This document shows, piece after piece, positions 36,313 to 46,267 of a stretch of DNA of 64,000 nucleotides; position 1 is the stretch's first letter; the number at the start of each line of letters is the position of its first letter. The notes under the pieces were generated by a model, which was given only the letters and a program-made list of their open reading frames with translations, was not told where the DNA came from and did not search any database. The translations under genes were made by a program, and so were the position numbers. This DNA comes from JBGPQJ01 sp963829485 (lineage in GTDB: Bacteria; Chloroflexota; Anaerolineae; Anaerolineales; Villigracilaceae), in contig CAWHIK010000006.1 in the NCBI GenBank assembly GCA_963829485.1, positions 342,119 to 406,118 on the forward strand. Direction: 5' to 3'.

Positions 36313-37590
36313 TTACCCGCACCTACCCAACCGGTAAATCCGAGTGCGAGTGCGGTCGCTGCGAGAACTGCCAAGCCCATCGGGTAAAACACCTTCACCC
36401 ATCGAGGCTCCTGGTCAAGATTCTTCTTATCATCCTTAAGTATGCTGCGGACATATCCGGCAGTCAGCAAGCTTTGTAATGGCAGCATGGAAAGTAGAAT
36501 GATCCATGAGTTTGGACTTATATCATTCCAGGCTGTCGAGGTGAGTGAATAAGGGCAGGGTGGAAAGCGAATATGCAGCAATAACCAGGGCAACTGTGAG
36601 AATCCTGTTTCGGGAAGTGTATAAGAACAGCAATCCACCAGAAAACAAGGTAGCGCTTCCCCATGCTGCGCTCCCGGTAGGATTTCCGAGGAGGGAAGAA
36701 GCGACTGCCAGTGCGACCAAACCTGTCATCCAGTAAGGTTGGTTTGGAATATCCAGAGGAGGGCGAAGCCAACTGTAAATCGTAAATATGCCGATGAGAG
36801 AGAGGAAAATGATCAATAAACTCGTTAACAATGGATTGCTGGAATCCAATGTCATATGCGACAACAATACCAGCGTAGAAGAAGAGGAAACCAGCTGGTA
36901 GAACGATTCAAATTCATGGCGAATTGCTGGATCCTTTGAATAAGGCAGGCGGATCAAGTTGGCGCTGGATCGAAGGAGAATGGCAAGTATCAGGATGTAG
37001 CCTGTATTTTCCGGGATCTCGGAGTGGGAGAAAAATTCACCCGATGAGGTGGTCAGAATTCCCGCCCAGAGTACAAGACCGACCCCGATCACGCGCGCAG
37101 AAAAAACCAAAACAGCGCTTTTCGATAAACTCAGACCCCCGCCGATATTCAAAGTAGCGAGTAGACCGGCAATATCCAGCAGAATCCAGGCAATGACCAA
37201 CGTCACAGGATTATCTGCGAGTACAGCCAGGAGACCAAGTATGGAAAGTGCCAACATCGAAATCCAGTTGAATGGATTGGTTTCCCTTGCCCTGGAAGCA
37301 CAAACCAGGATCACTGTCAGGAGCAGGCTGGTCATACCCAAAGCAAATGGAAAATTCATCCCATCGGTCGATAATGAGAACGAATAATTAATCGTCCCCT
37401 GGCTGCTGAAATCGAAAAGGACAATTTTTGCAGGTAAGGAGAGCTGCCAGAGGAAAGTACTGATCCAGGCCAAAAAAGACCCAGCCACGACGATAGGCCA
37501 GGCATAACTGAAATTCGGACGGGAAAGCCGAAGAATGCCCAGTACAAGGGCGGTCATGAGAAGAAGGGAAAAGGTGATAGCAATGTACAT
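36300..37590 (-). CDS. Complex-I/antiporter-like membrane subunit (NuoL/M type), frameshifted
   Basis: About 430 residues and 12 or more hydrophobic helices. Typical family features are weaker than in the 34.0-35.4 kb subunit: a Lys in LSLSKSAVLVFSAR, LIRLPYSKDPAIRHEFESFYQL in place of the PxHxWLP region, and GNPTGSAAWGSA. The frame breaks near 36540: the first frame ends THLDSLE-stop, while the other reads LTSTAWNDISPNSWIILLS and continues through the last helices to 36300. First gene of the module; a divergent gene starts 76 bases away. Likely part of a cation/proton-translocating complex. Confidence 0.65.
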
Positions 37591-37666
37591 TCAAGGTTAT
37601 TTTATCATGCCCGCCGAAGGGGGATTTTTAAAGTAAAATCAATATGTACGATAGAGGAGAGAGCGA

Positions 37667-38194
37667 ATGACCCTTGACCCAACCACGACGAGCAGCCTTA
37701 TCCTTCTACTAGTCGGATTCAGTGGTGCTTTTCTTCTGGCTTTGTGGGTATCGCTGATCATCTGGACCTGGAGGGATATCCGCAGCCGGGCACGCGATCC
37801 ACTAGCCCAGGTATTATCCACGCTGGTTGTCGCTGTCCTTTTCATCCCAGGAATTCTTGTTTACTTGATCCTGCGCCCTCACCGAACGCTGGAAGAAGAA
37901 TATCAGCGCACATTGGAAGAGGAAGCGCTTTTAACGTCCATCGAGGATCAAGCGGTCTGCCCTGGATGCGAACGGCGCATCAAGGACGAATGGCAGATAT
38001 GTCCCAACTGCCAGACGAAACTAAAAAAAACCTGCCACCAATGCGGAAAATTAATGGAACTTCCCTGGAATATCTGCCCCTTCTGCGGAACGCCTGCACC
38101 GGGAATGCGACGGGAAGCGTCCACGATCGATGAAGCCGTTAAGGAGTTGGAGTCGTCAAGCAGTCCGGATGATTCAGCGGCTACAACAAGTTAG
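37667..38194 (+). CDS. Membrane protein with double zinc ribbon
   Basis: 175 residues. Two membrane helices (LILLLVGFSGAFLLALWVSLI and LSTLVVAVLFIPGILVYLIL) are followed by a helical stretch and two zinc ribbons with four CxxC pairs (CPGC, CPNC, CHQC, CPFC). The tail is Ser/Glu-rich. AGAGGAGAG lies before the ATG and TAAAAT at 37634. Function unknown; the ribbons face the cytoplasm if the loop between helices is short and external. Confidence 0.7.
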   Translation: MTLDPTTTSSLILLLVGFSGAFLLALWVSLIIWTWRDIRSRARDPLAQVLSTLVVAVLFIPGILVYLILRPHRTLEEEYQRTLEEEALLTSIEDQAVCPGCERRIKDEWQICPNCQTKLKKTCHQCGKLMELPWNICPFCGTPAPGMRREASTIDEAVKELESSSSPDDSAATTS

Positions 38195-38202
38195 TTAGTT
38201 TG

Positions 38203-38232
38203 AGAGCCGGAAACCATTATCCGGCTCTTTTG
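38203..38232 (+). terminator. Weak terminator or hairpin before the menC-like gene
   Basis: A nine-bp stem (38203-38211 with 38220-38228, AGAGCCGGA/TCCGGCTCT) with an eight-base loop followed only by a short T-run. It could end the zinc-ribbon transcript or allow partial read-through to menC. Confidence 0.55.
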
Positions 38233-38250
38233 ATTCCGAGGACACAATCC

Positions 38251-39360
38251 ATGAAAATCGAGCAAATCACATTACACCATGTATCCATGCCTTTGGTCTC
38301 TCCTTTCGAGACATCCTTTGGCCGAAGCTTGGAACGGGAGTGTATTATTATCTCTATCCAGGCTGAAGGGATCACCGGTTATGGCGAATGCGTCGCTGAC
38401 CGGGACCCGGGTTACTCCTATGAGACAACTGGAACGGCCTGGCATATTTTGAAGGATTTTCTAATCCCATCCCTCCTCGGCCAGGATGTAAAAGATGCGG
38501 CTGATTTCCAACGACGTGCTGAGTCCATCCGCGGACACCACCTCGCAAAAGCCGGCGTGGAGATGGCACTCTGGGATTGGCTGGGTAAAATGGAAGGAAA
38601 ATCCCTCAAGCAGTTGCTTGGGAGCATTCGCGAAAAGGTCGATGTTGGGGTTTCGGTGGGGCTGCAAGCCAGTCCGGAAGTTCTGGTCAAAACTGTTGGA
38701 TCCTATCTCTCCCAGGGATATGGGCGAATAAAGATTAAGATCAAACCCGGCAGGGATGTGGGCGATGCAAAAGCCGTCAGGCAGGCTTTCCCGGATATCA
38801 GACTTCAGGTTGATGCAAACTCCGCTTACACCTTGGAAACGGCTGAGTCCCTGTTGCCTATGGATGCAATGAATCTTCTTCTCATCGAGCAGCCGCTTTT
38901 TGAAGACGACATCTGGGAACACCATTATTTGCAGGAAAAATTCCGCACTCCTATTTGTCTCGATGAATCGATCATCACTCCCAGGCATGCACGCGCAGCC
39001 CTGGATATGAAATCGTGCAGGATCATAAACATCAAAGCTGGGCGCGTCGCCGGGATAAGCCAGGCAGTCGCTATTCACGACCTTTGCCGTGAACGCGGGG
39101 TTCCCGTCTGGTGCGGAGGAATGCTCGAGACGGGCATCGGGCGCGCCAGCAACCTGGCTCTGGCCTCGCTTCCGGGTTTTGTTTTACCGGCAGATATCTC
39201 CGCATCCGATAGGTATTACAAAAAAGATATCACCCATGAAAGATTTACTCTCAACCCTGACAGCACCATCACCGTTCCAGAAGGACCTGGCCTTGGCGTG
39301 ACGGTCGACAATTCATCAATTCGGGAATTCAGCAAAGCACAATTGACATTGAAGAATTAA
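38251..39360 (+). CDS. menC: Enolase-superfamily o-succinylbenzoate synthase / N-acylamino acid racemase
   Basis: 369 residues, muconate-lactonising subgroup of the enolase superfamily. Catalytic Lys pair in the KIKIKP motif, metal ligands in LQVDANSAYT (Asp), LIEQP (Glu) and LDESI (Asp), and the second catalytic Lys in INIKAGRVAG. WCGGMLETGIGRASN is typical of MenC/NSAR proteins. MenC dehydrates SHCHC to o-succinylbenzoate in menaquinone synthesis; many relatives also racemise N-acylamino acids. No other men gene is near, so the racemase function is a real alternative. Start at ATG 38251 matches the family N-terminus. It overlaps the next gene by one base. Confidence 0.85.
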   Translation: MKIEQITLHHVSMPLVSPFETSFGRSLERECIIISIQAEGITGYGECVADRDPGYSYETTGTAWHILKDFLIPSLLGQDVKDAADFQRRAESIRGHHLAKAGVEMALWDWLGKMEGKSLKQLLGSIREKVDVGVSVGLQASPEVLVKTVGSYLSQGYGRIKIKIKPGRDVGDAKAVRQAFPDIRLQVDANSAYTLETAESLLPMDAMNLLLIEQPLFEDDIWEHHYLQEKFRTPICLDESIITPRHARAALDMKSCRIINIKAGRVAGISQAVAIHDLCRERGVPVWCGGMLETGIGRASNLALASLPGFVLPADISASDRYYKKDITHERFTLNPDSTITVPEGPGLGVTVDNSSIREFSKAQLTLKN

Positions 39361-41035
39361 TGAATAGAAAACTAATCCGGGCAGCCTTGGTCATTTTGAT
39401 TTTGGCTGCCTGTACCCCCGGCAACAACATTGTGAGTAATACCTCATCGCTCGGAAATGTGACTGAGAAACCGGGCGCCACACAGACCGCAACTCCCTTC
39501 CAACCGGAAGCTAGTATTTCTGCTGCCGGCCCCGGATCCGCTACCGAGCTTGTAACGCCGGTAGCAGCCGGTAAACTGGTATTTTTATCTCCAGCCGCAC
39601 CTCAATCAATGAAAAAGGTGGTTCAGGATTGGGGGATGTCTGAAACCAACGAGTTGAACCTTTCGGACGCACAAATCACAATAACGGAATCCAGCGAAAA
39701 TAGCCAAACCTTTTCAGCCATATATGCGCTGGTTGCACCTTTTCCAACCATAACGGATTCAATTTCATTTATCGATATCCAGAATGCCTGGGCTGGGATT
39801 CCATCCGGTCCGTTTGCCGGCATCCCATTGTTAATGGATGAGACCACGTTTGAGGCGATGCGCTTCCTGTTGGGTGAACCGGTTCAAGGGGCAGTGAAAT
39901 TGGTTCCCTTGGATAGTTTGCTTCAAACAGCCTGGGCTGAAAGACCGTCATGGGCGATAGTTCCATTTGAGCAATTGTCGCCAAGATGGAAGGTTCTTGA
40001 GCTGGATGGGCAGTCTCCCCTCCGGAAGGAATTCGACCCGTCGGCTTACCCCCTGCAGTGAATTTCTCCTGTGAAGGGGAGTGTGGTGCGCTTCCACGTT
40101 CCAATCGTGACCCGGCGAAATTAACTACGCTGATCATGACCGGCACAACAGCTCTGGTTCGGGCAACCGCCAATAAAATGGAGGAGAAAGGTTTAACCTA
40201 CCCAGCGCAAGACATCGGGCACATCCTGAGATCCGCCGATATCCTTCACATCACTAACGAAATCGCCTTTGCAGACGATTGTCCGCCTCCGGACCCTAAC
40301 AGTAACAATCTGCAATTTTGTTCTGACCCAGAGTATATTGCATTGCTGGAAGACATCGGGACGGATGTGGTCGAGTTAACCGGCAACCATGTCAACGATT
40401 GGGGGTCCCAATGGCTGGCGAAAACGGTGGAACTGTATCAGGAGAGAGGCTGGGGGATATTTGGCGGAGGAACAAATTTAGCGAACGCCAGCCGACCCTA
40501 TAAGATCGAGAATAATGGAAACCGAATCGCATTCATCGGCTGCAACATGCCTGGACCTGTCAACGCCTGGGCAACCGAAACAACACCCGGAGCCATGCCT
40601 TGCGGCGATTATGCCTGGATGTACGCTGAAATCTCCAGATTGCGTAATGAAGGTTTTCTTCCGATGGCTGCGATCCAATTCAACGAATATTACCAGCTCC
40701 GGCCTTCAGCAATCCAGGTTCGGGATTTCGGAACCATGGCAGAGGCAGGAGCGGCAGCAGTCAGTGGAAGCCAGTCGCACTTTCCTCAAGGATTTGCTTT
40801 TTCCGGGGAGACGTATATCCATTATGGGCCGGGAAACCTATTCTTCGACCAAATGGATTACCCCGTTGAAGGAACTCGCCGTGCTGCGATTGACCGATAC
40901 ACGATCTATGATGGTCGTGTTATCGGAGTTGAATTGATCACTACAATGCTCGAAGATTGGTCACGCCCACGTCTGATGACTGCAGAAGAACGGCGTCTGT
41001 TTCTATCGGACCTTTTCGCAGCCAGCGGTTGGTAG
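39360..41035 (+). CDS. CapA-family lipoprotein (frameshifted)
   Basis: About 558 residues. The N-terminus is a lipoprotein signal (LAACTPG) with a Thr/Pro linker, then a domain of about 170 residues. The C-terminal half is a CapA/PgsA-type metallophosphatase-like domain: IMTGTTALVR, DILHITNEIAFADDC, VELTGNHVNDWG (metal-binding NH), SGSQSHFPQGF and YGPGNLFFDQM. The frame breaks near 40050 in a run of five Cs; with a sixth C the frame reads PPAVNFSCEG and goes on. Such proteins act in capsule or poly-gamma-glutamate synthesis or are of unknown function. Outer-face location is expected. Confidence 0.8.
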
Positions 41036-41049
41036 TTAAAGGAGGATCT

Positions 41050-41682
41050 ATGACAATCATCGATATCACTCTGGGAATCTCACCTGAATTGCCTGTTTGG
41101 CCGGGGGATCCAGCGATTGTTCTGGAGCAAGTGAAATCTATGGACCGCGGTGCGCACGCGAATGTAACGCGTCTTTCCATGTCCGCCCATACCGGGACGC
41201 ATGTGGATGCGCCTCACCATTTCCTCAACGACCATCGCACCGTGGAAAACTTGCCACTGGATATCCTCACTGGCAAGTGTTTTGTTCTAGATCTTTCGGA
41301 TAATGAAGGACATTTAAATTCCAGTGATTTTCAAACCGCGGATATTCCCCACGGCACGACGCGATTATTGATCAAGACACAAAACTCAGCCCGCTGGCAG
41401 GCAGGTGAGAAGGAATTTTTCACGGGATTTCTGGGGATTACCGAAGACGGAGCACACTGGCTGGTGGAGAAAGGGATCAAACTGGTCGGAGTGGATTATC
41501 TGTCTATTGCTCCCTATAAGCAATCCATTCCAACGCATACGGTGCTGCTCAAAGCAGGCATCATCGCACTCGAAGGAGTTAACCTTTCATCGGTGGATCA
41601 GGGGGAATACGACTTATATTGCCTTCCATTGAAACTCATCGGTTCCGATGGTGCCCCGGCGAGGGCAATATTGATCAAATAG
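41050..41682 (+). CDS. Cyclase-family protein (kynurenine-formamidase-like)
   Basis: 210 residues of the metal-dependent cyclase/KynB family. The signature HTGTHVDAPHHF supplies the metal ligands, followed by a conserved ELP-like start (ISPELPVWPGDP), DYLSIAPY and the C-terminal PLKLIGSDGAPARAI. Members hydrolyse N-formylkynurenine or unrelated amides/lactones; this subgroup is uncharacterised. AAAGGAGG before ATG 41050. The longer frame to 40957 overlaps CapA. Likely co-transcribed with menC and capA. Confidence 0.87.
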   Translation: MTIIDITLGISPELPVWPGDPAIVLEQVKSMDRGAHANVTRLSMSAHTGTHVDAPHHFLNDHRTVENLPLDILTGKCFVLDLSDNEGHLNSSDFQTADIPHGTTRLLIKTQNSARWQAGEKEFFTGFLGITEDGAHWLVEKGIKLVGVDYLSIAPYKQSIPTHTVLLKAGIIALEGVNLSSVDQGEYDLYCLPLKLIGSDGAPARAILIK

Positions 41683-41708
41683 AGTAAGGGTTTGAGTTTT
41701 TCCGATGG

Positions 41709-42485
41709 TCAATGTTGGATGGGCAGTGTGTAACCACCGTCCATGACGATCACCTGACCCCTGATCATGCTGGCTGCCGGAGTGCAAAGGAAACCCACCA
41801 GACCGGCTACTTCCTCCGCCCTGACCAGCCTTCCTGCGGGAGTCGAGGAAATCGCCCGCTGCATGAGGTTCGTCTCATTCATGATGTCGAAATGTCGAAG
41901 TGCGTCAGTATCGACGATGCCGGGGGAAACAGCGTTGACCACGATATTTTTGGGTGACAGCTCAACAGCGAGGTAGCGGGTGAGGGATTCGAGGGCGGCT
42001 TTGCTTGAGCCGACCACAACGTAATCCGGCATCACATGGGTTGACCCCTGGCTGGATATGCTCACGATAAATCCTCCGCCTCGTTTTTCCATTAAAGGGA
42101 CACATCGTTGCGCGCTGAAGAGAAGAGCCCGGGCATTGATGTTCATGGTCCAATCCCACCCTTTGGGTTTTTGCTGCAGCGCAGGGCGGTTGTAACCCGA
42201 AGCGGCGTTGTGGACGAAAATGTCCATCCCATTGAAAGATTTTTCCACCTGGTCGAACAATCCATTGATGTCGTCAAGATCCCCGACGTCTGCTTTTACG
42301 ACCACTGCACGGCGGCCAAGTTTCTCGATCTCTGCAGCTGTATCCTCAGCAGGCGTCCGGTTGCGGAAAAAATTCACCACGACGTCAGCGCCATATTTCG
42401 CGAAATGAAGGGCGATGGCACGACCAATCCCACGGCCGGAACCGGTCACCACTACCGTTTTATCTAGAAAGGGGAGATTATCCAC
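41709..42485 (-). CDS. fabL: Enoyl-ACP reductase III (FabL)
   Basis: A short-chain dehydrogenase of 258 residues. TGSGRGIGRAIA is the cofactor loop. The catalytic pair is Tyr-x6-Lys (YVVVGSSK) rather than the usual Tyr-x3-Lys, as in FabI/FabL enoyl reductases. The segment SKAALESLTRYLAVELSP, the NAVSPGIVDTDALRHF region and SMIRGQVIVMDGG closely follow Bacillus FabL. FabL reduces enoyl-ACP in the last step of fatty-acid elongation and is insensitive to triclosan. Convergent with the cyclase gene, divergent from the DUF4129 operon. Confidence 0.88.
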   Translation of the reverse strand: MDNLPFLDKTVVVTGSGRGIGRAIALHFAKYGADVVVNFFRNRTPAEDTAAEIEKLGRRAVVVKADVGDLDDINGLFDQVEKSFNGMDIFVHNAASGYNRPALQQKPKGWDWTMNINARALLFSAQRCVPLMEKRGGGFIVSISSQGSTHVMPDYVVVGSSKAALESLTRYLAVELSPKNIVVNAVSPGIVDTDALRHFDIMNETNLMQRAISSTPAGRLVRAEEVAGLVGFLCTPAASMIRGQVIVMDGGYTLPIQH

Positions 42486-42564
42486 TGGCTTACCCTCGAG
42501 AAGACATTAGGATCATCGGCGAAAGTATAACACCACAACACTGCGCTTCATGAAGGGTGTGAGG

Positions 42565-42574
42565 TAAAATTCCT
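42565..42574 (+). promoter_or_regulatory. -10 box for the DUF4129/MoxR operon, possibly leaderless
   Basis: TAAAAT at 42565-42570 lies four bases before ATG 42575 and seven before the second ATG at 42578. No ribosome binding site is seen, consistent with a leaderless start at 42578. Confidence 0.4.
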
Positions 42575-43454
42575 ATGATGAAGGCCATTGTTGGGAACCG
42601 GATTCTTGTCATCCTCCTTGCTCTTGCCGGGATACTTGCTATCGCAGCGCTCGCCTCAGGTATCCAGGGGATGGAATTCCGTCAACCGGATCCCTTTTAC
42701 TTCGAATGGTCAGCAGCCTCCGGGGAGGCTGTCCAATCGATCGTCCGGCAAATGGATGAAATTCCAATCGAACAAATAATCATGTTTTGGACGACCGTCC
42801 TCGTCATCACGGTCGTTCTTATACTCATCATAAAGCCCAAATACAGATGGAAGATATTTTTAGCGGTTTTGCGGGCTGCTATAACGTTCACGCTGCTGAC
42901 GTGGGGTTTGAAAGCCGTTGCCCGGAACCTTTCTGAAACTCTGGAAGCAAGAAATTCTTCACAGCAGTCTTTTCAATTGGGCAGCGGTCAAGGCAGTCCG
43001 CCCGTTTTTATACCGCCGTCCAATGTGTCATGGCTCTCGTTCTTCATCGGCTTGATCTTGATCCTGGGAATCTTCTTCCTCGGCTGGCGGCTATGGAGTA
43101 TGGGGAACTCGTTCCCGAAAAAGGAATATCCGTCAAAACCTCGCTGCAATCGCACGCGATACTCTTGGCGATATCGCTGACGGCAAGGATTTTTATGACA
43201 CAGTGACCAATTGCTATTTGAGGATGATCGATGCTGTGAGATCTGGACGAGGAATTCTCCTTCAGGATGCCATGACTCCGGCCGAATTCGCAAACAGGCT
43301 GGATGCGGCAGGGTTGCCCGGTGAACCTGTCCATCGATTGACGCGATTGTTCGAAGCTGTTCGTTATGGGGCGAAAAAACCGGGACAGGCGGAAACCAGC
43401 GAAGCTGTCGCCTGTCTTAATGCCATAGTCACTGCGTGTGGAGCGGTTGAATGA
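42575..43454 (+). CDS. DUF4129 membrane protein (frameshifted)
   Basis: About 292 residues: an N-terminal membrane helix (ILVILLALAGILAIAALASG), more helices in the middle, then a cytosolic DUF4129 domain (DFYDTVTNCYLRMIDAV, MTPAEFANRLDAAGLP, VHRLTRLFEAVRYG). The frame shifts in AAAAA near 43122; with one A fewer the sequence runs RNIRQNLAAIARDTLGD into the DUF4129 domain. DUF4129 proteins are found with transglutaminase-like, DUF58 and MoxR genes, and the same set follows here. Function of the family is not established. Confidence 0.78.
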
Positions 43455-44038
43455 CCCGGCGTCGACGAACAATATTGTTCACCGCGTTTGTTATCCTGGC
43501 TGGACTGATCGCCTTTCCACTGCGAGGTGTTATTCATTCATACGTCGTAGCACCCTTGTCCTTGCTATGGTTTTACCTGGTCTATTATTATCATGTTGTC
43601 CCGCAGCAGTTCTACTGGTTCATTATCCTTCTGGCCGCTGCATATATTTCATTGGGCGGATTGCTTGAAAATCCCTTTCGACGCCGTCTATCGCAGCCAT
43701 CCCGCACGAGGAAGAACGGACCGGTCGAAGCGATGGCAGCCTGGATCAGCAACTCGAACCATGGAGTCTATTCACGCTGGAAGGTCGCTCGAACCCTGGG
43801 GGTTCTGGCAGTCAATATTCTGGAGCTGCGGGGAGACAAGTCCAACCGTATCAAAGTGCTGAAGGGCAGGGATTGGAATCCGCCCGCTGAAGTGCAGGAA
43901 TATCTTGAGGCGGGTTTAATGGGATCCTACGCCGATTACCCATTATCGAAGAGAAAAACCCCGCTCACCTTGGACGTGGAAAAAGTCGTGGATTATTTGG
44001 AATCCCAACTGGAGATGAACCGTGACAACAACCAATGA
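43451..44038 (+). CDS. Membrane protein of the MoxR/DUF58 operon
   Basis: 195 residues with three hydrophobic helices in the N-terminal half (ILFTAFVILAGLIAFPL and two more), then a basic cytosolic tail with VEAMAAWISNSNHGVYSRW and LDVEKVVDYLESQLE. It overlaps the upstream gene by four bases and the downstream MoxR gene by 17. No family recognised beyond its steady place in such operons. Confidence 0.65.
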   Translation: MTRRRRTILFTAFVILAGLIAFPLRGVIHSYVVAPLSLLWFYLVYYYHVVPQQFYWFIILLAAAYISLGGLLENPFRRRLSQPSRTRKNGPVEAMAAWISNSNHGVYSRWKVARTLGVLAVNILELRGDKSNRIKVLKGRDWNPPAEVQEYLEAGLMGSYADYPLSKRKTPLTLDVEKVVDYLESQLEMNRDNNQ

Positions 44039-44981
44039 TGTGACGAATATCGGGCGCCAGATCGTATCCGAAGTTGAGAAAGCAGTCGTGGGAAAACGTG
44101 CCCTTCTTGAAATGGTGATGGCTTCCGTTTTGGCTGGAGGGCATTTGCTGCTTGAGGATTTCCCAGGCCTTGGTAAAACCCTGATCGCACGGAGTTTTGC
44201 GACGGTCCTCGGATTGGAGTTTAAGCGGATCCAGTTCACACCGGACCTGCTGCCAGCGGATATTACGGGAGGTTACGTCTTCAACCGCGCTGAGAATCGC
44301 TTCGATCTTCGGCAGGGACCGATCTTCGCGAATATCATCCTCGCTGACGAAATCAACCGGGCTTCTCCAAAGACCCAATCCGCCCTCCTCGAGGCGATGC
44401 AGGAGCGGCAGGTAACGCTGGAGGGCGAGACGCTGTCACTCTCAGAACCGTTTCTGGTCCTCGCCACCCAAAATCCCATCGAATACGAAGGGACCTTTCC
44501 GCTCCCGGAAGCTCAGCTCGACCGCTTCATGCTCAAGCTCACGGTCGGGTATCCCTCGGTCGAGGAAGAGACGGAGATACTTAAACGCCGCCGTGAACGG
44601 ATGCAGGATGATGTGCAGTTGATGATGGTGACAAGCGCACGACAGCTGATGGAACTGCGCCAGGTCGTGGAGTCGGTCTACGTGGACGCGGATCTGGAGA
44701 TTTATATCGCCCGGCTGGTGCACGAGACCCGGGTCGATCGCCGTGTTTCTGTTGGCGGAAGTCCGCGTGCTTCGCTGTCGTTCCTGAAGCTGGCCCGAGC
44801 CCGGGCTGCTCTGGAAGGGCGGGATTTCATCCTCCCGGACGATATAAAATATTTTGCCCAGCCTGTGTTAAGCCACCGGCTGATTCTGCAACCGGAATTT
44901 TGGATGGCAAGGCGTGTCGCTGACGAGGTCATCCACGATGTGGTCGAGAAAGTGCCTGTGCCCGTGGTGAGGAGGACGTGA
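44022..44981 (+). CDS. MoxR-family AAA+ ATPase
   Basis: 319 residues. Walker A FPGLGKT (about residue 49), Walker B ILADEINRASPKTQ, the MoxR signature AMQERQVTLEGE, and sensor ATQNPIEYEGTFPLPEAQLDRF. The C-terminal lid domain follows (about 230-319, SVGGSPRASLSFLKLARARAAL). MoxR ATPases act as chaperones that assemble or activate enzyme complexes, often together with DUF58/VWA proteins. It overlaps the DUF58 gene by four bases. Confidence 0.93.
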   Translation: MTTTNDVTNIGRQIVSEVEKAVVGKRALLEMVMASVLAGGHLLLEDFPGLGKTLIARSFATVLGLEFKRIQFTPDLLPADITGGYVFNRAENRFDLRQGPIFANIILADEINRASPKTQSALLEAMQERQVTLEGETLSLSEPFLVLATQNPIEYEGTFPLPEAQLDRFMLKLTVGYPSVEEETEILKRRRERMQDDVQLMMVTSARQLMELRQVVESVYVDADLEIYIARLVHETRVDRRVSVGGSPRASLSFLKLARARAALEGRDFILPDDIKYFAQPVLSHRLILQPEFWMARRVADEVIHDVVEKVPVPVVRRT

Positions 44982-46267
44982 GTCGAACGATCGTCCTGGG
45001 GCTCCTGATATTCGCCTGCATCATCGTCGGGCTTTCATCCCGCCAGGGTGAGGTGGTCGCTTTGGCGATCCCTCTGGTGATGTATTTGTTGGCTGGTTTC
45101 TATTGGGGTCCTGACGCACTCCAGTTGGAAGTTAATCGTATCATGCCCTTGGAACGTATTGCGCCGGGGGAGGTTGTTGGCATTACGCTTGAGATCAAGA
45201 ACCTGGGCTCCAGGCTGGAAAATCTCCTATTGGTAGAAGTCCTCCCGGATGGATTGGAAATCGTGGAGGGAAGTACACGCAGGTTAATTTCGCTGAAGCA
45301 AGGAGAGGTATTCACGTGGCATTATTCAGTCAAAGGAAGGCGTGGGTATTACCCGTTTAACAATCTTCGTGCGAGTGCCAGGGACTTGCTGGGATTGGTA
45401 ACCCGCGCCGAGTCATTTTCAACGCACGGACAGTTGTTTGTCCTGCCGAATGCCCCGCGGATTCGCCGAATGTCCATCCGCCCGCGCCGGACGCGCGTTT
45501 ACGCCGGGAGTATCCCGGCGAGGATTGGCGGACCGGGAATTGAATTCTTTGGCGTGAGAGAATATCAGCCCGGCGACCCCCAGCATTGGATCAACTGGCG
45601 GGTGAGTGCCCGTAATGCGAATTCGTTTTTTTCCAACGAATTTGAACAGGAACGTGTCGCTGATGTGGGGATCATCCTGGATGGCAGGAGGAGAATCAAT
45701 GAATTGGGCGGCGGACGGTCGATCTTTGAGTATTCCGTTTTGGCTGCCACTTCCCTCGCGGATCGATTCTTAGCTGGTGGAAACCGTGTCGGCTTGTTGG
45801 TCTATGGAAAACTGATCAATTGGACTTACCCCGGATACGGTAAAGTCCAACGCGAAAAGATCCTCCAATCTCTTGCTCAAGCGGACTTGGGGGACAACGA
45901 GGCTTTTTCCGGGTTGATCATCCCGAAGCGATTGTTTCCCGCATTTTCTCAAATGGTGCTGGTCAGCCCGCTCGAAGCAAACGATTTCGAAGGATTGATC
46001 CGGTTCAAATCAGCTGGGTATCAATTGATCGTTGTCAGCCCAGATCCGGTTGCGTACGAGTCGGGCAATTTACCGTCCTCGAAGGCGCTGGACATCGCTT
46101 CGAGGATTTTACGCATCGAACGGGAAATCCTCCTTCACCGTCTGAAGAGAGCAGGTGTTCAAGTGGTGAATTGGGATACGAGACTGCCTTTCGAGAATGT
46201 GATCCAGGGTGCGTTGAGCCGCCCACCTGCCTGGATGAGGGCAATACGCACAGGGGGGGAGACGTGA
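44978..46267 (+). CDS. DUF58 protein
   Basis: 429 residues: two N-terminal membrane helices, a beta-rich extracytoplasmic part with LEVNRIMPLERIAPGEVVGI, and the conserved DUF58 motif GPGIEFFGVREYQPGDPQHWINWRVSARN. A VWA-like C-terminal fold follows (VGIILDGRR, a MIDAS-like region). It starts at GTG 44978, with its codons overlapping the MoxR stop. Partners with MoxR in processes that are not understood. Confidence 0.9.
   Translation: MSRTIVLGLLIFACIIVGLSSRQGEVVALAIPLVMYLLAGFYWGPDALQLEVNRIMPLERIAPGEVVGITLEIKNLGSRLENLLLVEVLPDGLEIVEGSTRRLISLKQGEVFTWHYSVKGRRGYYPFNNLRASARDLLGLVTRAESFSTHGQLFVLPNAPRIRRMSIRPRRTRVYAGSIPARIGGPGIEFFGVREYQPGDPQHWINWRVSARNANSFFSNEFEQERVADVGIILDGRRRINELGGGRSIFEYSVLAATSLADRFLAGGNRVGLLVYGKLINWTYPGYGKVQREKILQSLAQADLGDNEAFSGLIIPKRLFPAFSQMVLVSPLEANDFEGLIRFKSAGYQLIVVSPDPVAYESGNLPSSKALDIASRILRIEREILLHRLKRAGVQVVNWDTRLPFENVIQGALSRPPAWMRAIRTGGET

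Noticed and set aside
40053..40055. In-frame TGA inside the CapA-like gene as Sec
   Set aside because: Reading on in the same frame gives unconserved sequence that soon stops; the CapA domain continues in another frame.
43178..43180. TGA at the end of the first DUF4129 frame as a second selenocysteine codon
   Set aside because: The conserved sequence before and after lies in different frames, and one A fewer in the upstream A-run fixes it, so this is a frameshift and not a recoded UGA.
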